Source: Saprospiraceae bacterium (GTDB lineage Bacteria > Bacteroidota > Bacteroidia > Chitinophagales > Saprospiraceae). Taken from it: a DNA stretch of 35,750 nucleotides. Under the pieces are notes generated by a model. It was not told the origin of the DNA. It did not search any database and was given only the letters and a program-made list of their open reading frames with translations. The DNA lies in contig JAIYAV010000224.1 of assembly GCA_027488855.1 (NCBI GenBank), forward strand, positions 1-35,750. The letters are read 5' to 3'. Every line of letters begins with the position of its first letter. The first letter of the stretch is position 1. The translations under genes and the position numbers were made by a program. Positions 32,655 through 35,750 of the stretch are shown here, piece after piece.

Positions 32655-33788
32655 ATGTCCAATCTCTCTCGCCGTCAATGGCTCAGAACTGCGGGGCTGG
32701 CTACCAGCGCCTTACCTTTGATGAGTGTTGCTGGAAAAGCTGCTTCTTTTGAAGGCTTTTTGGCTTCCTTAAATCACCTGCCGCCGGGCATCATCGCCAA
32801 ACTGAATTCCAACGAAAACCCTTATGGGCCTTCAGAGTTCGTGCGCAAGGCCATTACGAATGCCTTCGACAAAGCCTGTCGGTATACCTTTCCCGAAACA
32901 GGGACTGTAGTGGAAAAAGTAGCGGCCAAAGAAGGGGTTAGCCCCGACCACGTACTCCTCACCGTAGGTTCCACCGAAGGGTTAAAAATCACCGCGATTG
33001 CGCTGCGCCTTTTTGAAGGCGAAGTCATCGCCCCCGCACCTACTTTTGATGCCTTGATGACTTATGCTGAAGCAATGGGTGGCTATGTCAATCGGGTTCC
33101 GGTAATGTCCAATGCCGACCTTTCGCTTGACCTCGACGAGATGGAACGCCGGGTGACGGCCAATACCCGTCTGGTATTCATTTGTAACCCCAACAACCCC
33201 ACCGGAAGTATCCTGCCCGCGGCCAGGATGAAGGATTTTTGTGAAACGGTTTCCAAACGCACGGTAGTCTTTAGTGATGAAGCTTACTTTGATTACATTA
33301 CTGAGCCGGGTTACCCCAGCATGGTGGAGTTGGTCAAAAAGAACGCCAACGTGATTGTTTCCCGCACCTTTTCAAAAGTGTACGGCATGGCGGGTATGCG
33401 CATCGGCTATTTGATTGCTCGTCCGGACCTCATCCGTCGCATTCGGGCCGTACAGATCGATCAACCCAATATGCTGGCGCTGCACGCTGCCAGTGCTGCC
33501 CTTATCGATCAGGAATTTTATCGCTTTAGCCTCCAAAAAAATGCTGAAGGCAAGGCCCTGATTTACCAAACCCTTGATTCCTTAAAGCTGCCCTATGTAC
33601 GTAGCCACGCCAATTTTGTGTTCTTTAAAACCGGCAAAGACATCAACGGCGTTATTCGCGACATGCGGGCACAGGGTATTGAGGTGGGCCGTCCGTTTTT
33701 GCCCCTTTCAGAGTGGTGTCGGGTAAGCACCGGAAAAATGGAAGAACTGGAGGTGTTTAAAAAAGGGCTGTTGAAGGTGATGGGGTAG
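32655..33788 (+). CDS. Tat-exported PLP aminotransferase (HisC-like)
   Basis: 377 residues. The N-terminus LSRRQWLRTAGLATSALPLM is a twin-arginine signal (R6 R7), with a hydrophobic core and an AGKAA cleavage site. The mature protein is a class I/II fold-type I aminotransferase of the histidinol-phosphate aminotransferase type: NSNENPYGPS, FICNPNNPTGS, VVFSDEAYFDYI, PLP lysine K241 in SRTFSKVYGMAGMRIGY and the C-terminal Arg region WCRVSTG. As Tat exports folded proteins with cofactor in place, a periplasmic PLP enzyme is plausible. The amino-group donor and acceptor are unknown. It is not near his genes. Similar Tat-bearing HisC-like proteins are known from other Bacteroidota. Confidence 0.9.
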   Translation: MSNLSRRQWLRTAGLATSALPLMSVAGKAASFEGFLASLNHLPPGIIAKLNSNENPYGPSEFVRKAITNAFDKACRYTFPETGTVVEKVAAKEGVSPDHVLLTVGSTEGLKITAIALRLFEGEVIAPAPTFDALMTYAEAMGGYVNRVPVMSNADLSLDLDEMERRVTANTRLVFICNPNNPTGSILPAARMKDFCETVSKRTVVFSDEAYFDYITEPGYPSMVELVKKNANVIVSRTFSKVYGMAGMRIGYLIARPDLIRRIRAVQIDQPNMLALHAASAALIDQEFYRFSLQKNAEGKALIYQTLDSLKLPYVRSHANFVFFKTGKDINGVIRDMRAQGIEVGRPFLPLSEWCRVSTGKMEELEVFKKGLLKVMG

Positions 33789-33839
33789 GCAGAAAAAAAT
33801 GGATTTAATGTGGTCAACTACTTATGCATAGCGCGATAA

Positions 33840-33892
33840 AAAAATAAGTGATCATTTCGCCAGAGGATTAGGAAAAATGATCACTTATTTTT
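33840..33892. terminator. Bidirectional intrinsic terminator
   Basis: Bases 33840-33857 and 33875-33892 are perfect reverse complements (18 bp) around a 17-base loop. The stem ends in T5 on the plus strand and, symmetrically, on the minus strand. It sits between the converging aminotransferase gene (stop 33788) and the small membrane-protein gene (minus-strand stop 33935). Confidence 0.85.
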
Positions 33893-33934
33893 GCCCCACT
33901 ACTAAGAAACAATAAAGTTCTTATTCAGTTGGGG

Positions 33935-34375
33935 TTAAAACCACGCACTTCCGTAACCCATAAACGGCCAGGGAATACCTGCCAAAATGGCCAAAAGCCC
34001 TAAGAGGTAAAACCAGAAAGTGGTTTTGAATTTACCTGCGTCACTCGCGCTGCGCTTGGCACGGGCGTAACCAACGGTAATCAGGGCAATCCCGATGATC
34101 ATGATGGTCAGGTGCTCTACAGCATAAAAGCGCAGAACTTTGTCGCCCATCGCTTCACCCATGGAAACTACCTTGGGGCTGATAAAATACAAAATAAAGC
34201 CAATCACCAATTGCAAATGGGTAAAAATCAAGGCAAACAAACCCAGTTTTTTGTCTTTATCGGTATAACTGGCTTTGCCTCCCATCTTGGTTCCGGCATT
34301 AAAAATGGCGGCCAACAACAGCAATAAAACCGCCCAGCGCAAACCGGAATGGGAGTGTACAAGCATTGGATACAT
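33935..34375 (-). CDS. Small four-helix membrane protein
   Basis: 146 residues from the ATG at 34375. The in-frame extension to 34471 lies in a repeat and is rejected. Four membrane helices are predicted: about 10-26 (LRWAVLLLLLAAIFNAG), 40-62 (LGLFALIFTHLQLVIGFILYF), 82-101 (VEHLTIMIIGIALITVGYA) and 117-140 (FYLLGLLAILAGIPW). Conserved-looking histidines in HSHSGLRW, FTHLQL and VEHLTI suggest a cytochrome b-like or haem/quinone-linked membrane protein, but this is not proved. It is the probable end of the mnmG operon, 106 bases after mnmG's stop, behind a palindromic repeat. Confidence 0.8.
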   Translation of the reverse strand: MYPMLVHSHSGLRWAVLLLLLAAIFNAGTKMGGKASYTDKDKKLGLFALIFTHLQLVIGFILYFISPKVVSMGEAMGDKVLRFYAVEHLTIMIIGIALITVGYARAKRSASDAGKFKTTFWFYLLGLLAILAGIPWPFMGYGSAWF

Positions 34376-34417
34376 AACGGAATTTTTATTTAATGAAAAA
34401 TCTCCTCGTTGGGGCGC

Positions 34418-34487
34418 CCCTATGTGGTTGCCCTTTATTGGGTGCCTCCGGCGCGGTAGGGGCAACCACATAGGGTTGCCCCTACCG
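34418..34487. repeat. Palindromic repeat supplying the mnmG stop codon
   Basis: Bases 34418-34433 and 34460-34475 are perfect reverse complements (16 bp). Overlapping this, 34454-34467 and 34474-34487 form a second perfect 14-bp stem with loop ACATAG, so two alternative folds exist. The minus-strand TAG stop of mnmG (34482-34484) lies inside the right arm. The motif GTAGGGGCAACC with its complement is a recurring type of intergenic palindrome in many bacteria. Confidence 0.82.
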
Positions 34488-35750
34488 GCCCATGTGCACC
34501 AACAACACGGAAATATCCGACGGCGTAATCCCGCTGATCCGGCTGGCCTGCCCGATCGTGCGCGGGCGCATGCGCGTCAATTTTTCCCGGGCTTCTTTCG
34601 ACAAGGAAGACAGGGTGTGGTAATCCAATGTCTCCCACAGTTTCACTTCCTCCAGGCGATTCATTTTGTCCACCAGCTCTTGTTCCTTGCGGATGTAGCC
34701 TTCGTATTTCATGTTGATTTCGGCCAGTTCAATGTTGCCCTGCTCGTGGTTTTGCAGGAATTGATCCAGGTCCGGCACAACGCTGCGCATTTCGTCCAAA
34801 TTGATGTTGGGGCGCAGCAAAATGGTCGCCAGTTTCACCTTTTGGCGGGTGGCGGCACTCTCCTTCGACTCCAAATACTGATTGATCTGCTCCGGGGCAA
34901 TGCTGTAGTCTTCCAGGAAGCGCTCGATGGCCTCAGCAGCAGCTTTTTTAACCAGCACCTTTTCCATCCGCTCTTCCGCGCCGATTACCCCTAGTTTGTG
35001 GGCCAATGGCGTCAAGCGCAGATCGGCGTTATCCTGGCGCAGCAAAATGCGGTATTCTGCCCGTGAGGTAAACATGCGGTAAGGCTCCTGGGTGCCTTTG
35101 TTCACCAGATCGTCGATGAGTACGCCAATGTAGCCTTCCGAACGTTTGATGATCAGCGGCTCCTCTTCCTGGATGGCCAAATGGGCGTTGAAACCCGCCA
35201 TCATGCCCTGACAAGCGGCTTCCTCGTAGCCCGTGGTGCCGTTGATTTGGCCTGCAAAAAACAGATTTTTGACCAACCGTGTCTCCAAGGTCAGTTCCAG
35301 CTGCGTCGGCGGAAAATAATCGTATTCAATGGCATAACCGGGTCGAAACATTTTGACGTTTTCAAAACCCGGAATCAGGCGCAGTGCCTTGTATTGGACA
35401 TCTTCCGGCAAGGAAGACGAAAAGCCGTTGACGTAAATCTCGCAGGTATCCCACCCTTCGGGTTCTACAAACAACTGATGCCGATCCTTATCCGCAAAAC
35501 GGTTGATTTTATCTTCAATCGAAGGGCAATACCGTGGCCCCAAACCCTGGATGCGCCCGTTGAACATGGGTGAGCGGTCAAAACCCGTTTTCAACATCTC
35601 GTGTACCTCCGGACTGGTATAGGTCACGTGGCAAGGCAATTGTTTGGTGATCGGCGGAGTATCGGTGTAGGAAAACTTGCCGGGTTGTTCGTCGCCGGGT
35701 TGGGCTTCCATCACGTCGTAGTTGAGCGTGCGGCCATCTACGCGGGGCGG
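34482..35750 (-). CDS. mnmG: tRNA uridine-5-carboxymethylaminomethyl modification enzyme, 5'-truncated
   Basis: Partial: the 5' part lies beyond the window end; about 422 C-terminal residues are visible of the usual about 620. The frame continues uninterrupted to the last base, entering as [19 protein letters not shown]. Signatures of MnmG/GidA are clear: [22 protein letters not shown], the folded FAD-domain block [20 protein letters not shown], and the C-terminal [15 protein letters not shown]. It acts with MnmE to modify the wobble U34 in several tRNAs, using FAD, in the cytoplasm. The stop is supplied by a palindromic repeat. No anomalies are visible in the part seen. Downstream is a small membrane-protein gene. 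Confidence 0.96.
   Translation of the reverse strand, partial: PPRVDGRTLNYDVMEAQPGDEQPGKFSYTDTPPITKQLPCHVTYTSPEVHEMLKTGFDRSPMFNGRIQGLGPRYCPSIEDKINRFADKDRHQLFVEPEGWDTCEIYVNGFSSSLPEDVQYKALRLIPGFENVKMFRPGYAIEYDYFPPTQLELTLETRLVKNLFFAGQINGTTGYEEAACQGMMAGFNAHLAIQEEEPLIIKRSEGYIGVLIDDLVNKGTQEPYRMFTSRAEYRILLRQDNADLRLTPLAHKLGVIGAEERMEKVLVKKAAAEAIERFLEDYSIAPEQINQYLESKESAATRQKVKLATILLRPNINLDEMRSVVPDLDQFLQNHEQGNIELAEINMKYEGYIRKEQELVDKMNRLEEVKLWETLDYHTLSSLSKEAREKLTRMRPRTIGQASRISGITPSDISVLLVHMGR

Noticed and set aside
34376-34471. Upstream in-frame extension of the small membrane protein
   Set aside because: It is translated repeat sequence (34418-34487), so the ATG at 34375 is preferred.

Overview
This is an ordinary-looking chromosomal stretch of a Bacteroidota bacterium, most likely of the Saprospiraceae/Haliscomenobacter type. 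That placement is inferred from gene content; no rRNA is present. It rests on the fused MurF-alanine racemase, the BshA bacillithiol enzyme, the TPR sensor kinase paired with a LytTR regulator, the three consecutive SurA-like chaperone genes, many signal peptides ending in AQ, and the scarcity of Shine-Dalgarno sequences. No tRNA, rRNA, transposase, phage gene or CRISPR array was found.

Layout. Bases 1-223 hold a small structured repeat and no gene. At 224-2999 (minus) lie a secreted thioredoxin-fold/TPR protein and, upstream of it, a secreted protein with an AbfB beta-trefoil followed by an unusual cysteine-rich repeat region. Divergent from these, at 3206-6722 (plus), are a TPR sensor histidine kinase, a LytTR response regulator and a small VOC-family protein, closed by a strong two-way terminator. 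From 13579 down to 6758 (minus) runs a cell-envelope cluster: MurF-Alr, then three periplasmic parvulin-type chaperones. At 13671-19681 are a NUDIX CoA pyrophosphatase, an orphan UPF0175 antitoxin-like protein, a MacB-type permease, RfbA, an M19 dipeptidase, a small membrane protein and a cyclase-family enzyme. At 19847-23698 (plus) are a glucosaminidase with LysM repeats, an aspartyl-protease/PDZ protein, a lipoprotein and a four-helix membrane protein. At 23675-28183 (minus) are a PxpC-like carboxyltransferase subunit, BshA and a molybdopterin oxidoreductase. At 28316-31189 (minus) are a response regulator overlapping its histidine kinase, and Lgt. At 31327-33788 (plus) are an ECF sigma factor, a membrane protein that may be its anti-sigma factor, and a Tat-exported aminotransferase. 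At 33935-35750 (minus) are a small membrane protein and a 5'-truncated mnmG.

The themes are envelope biogenesis (peptidoglycan precursors, outer-membrane protein chaperones, lipoprotein maturation, dTDP-sugar supply, cell-wall hydrolysis) and signal transduction.

The most unusual material is (i) the cysteine-rich AbfB protein next to a thioredoxin-fold protein, (ii) several unrelated long palindromes between genes, two of which supply the stop codon of the gene they abut, and (iii) an aminotransferase with a twin-arginine signal. No complete new multi-gene system could be demonstrated.
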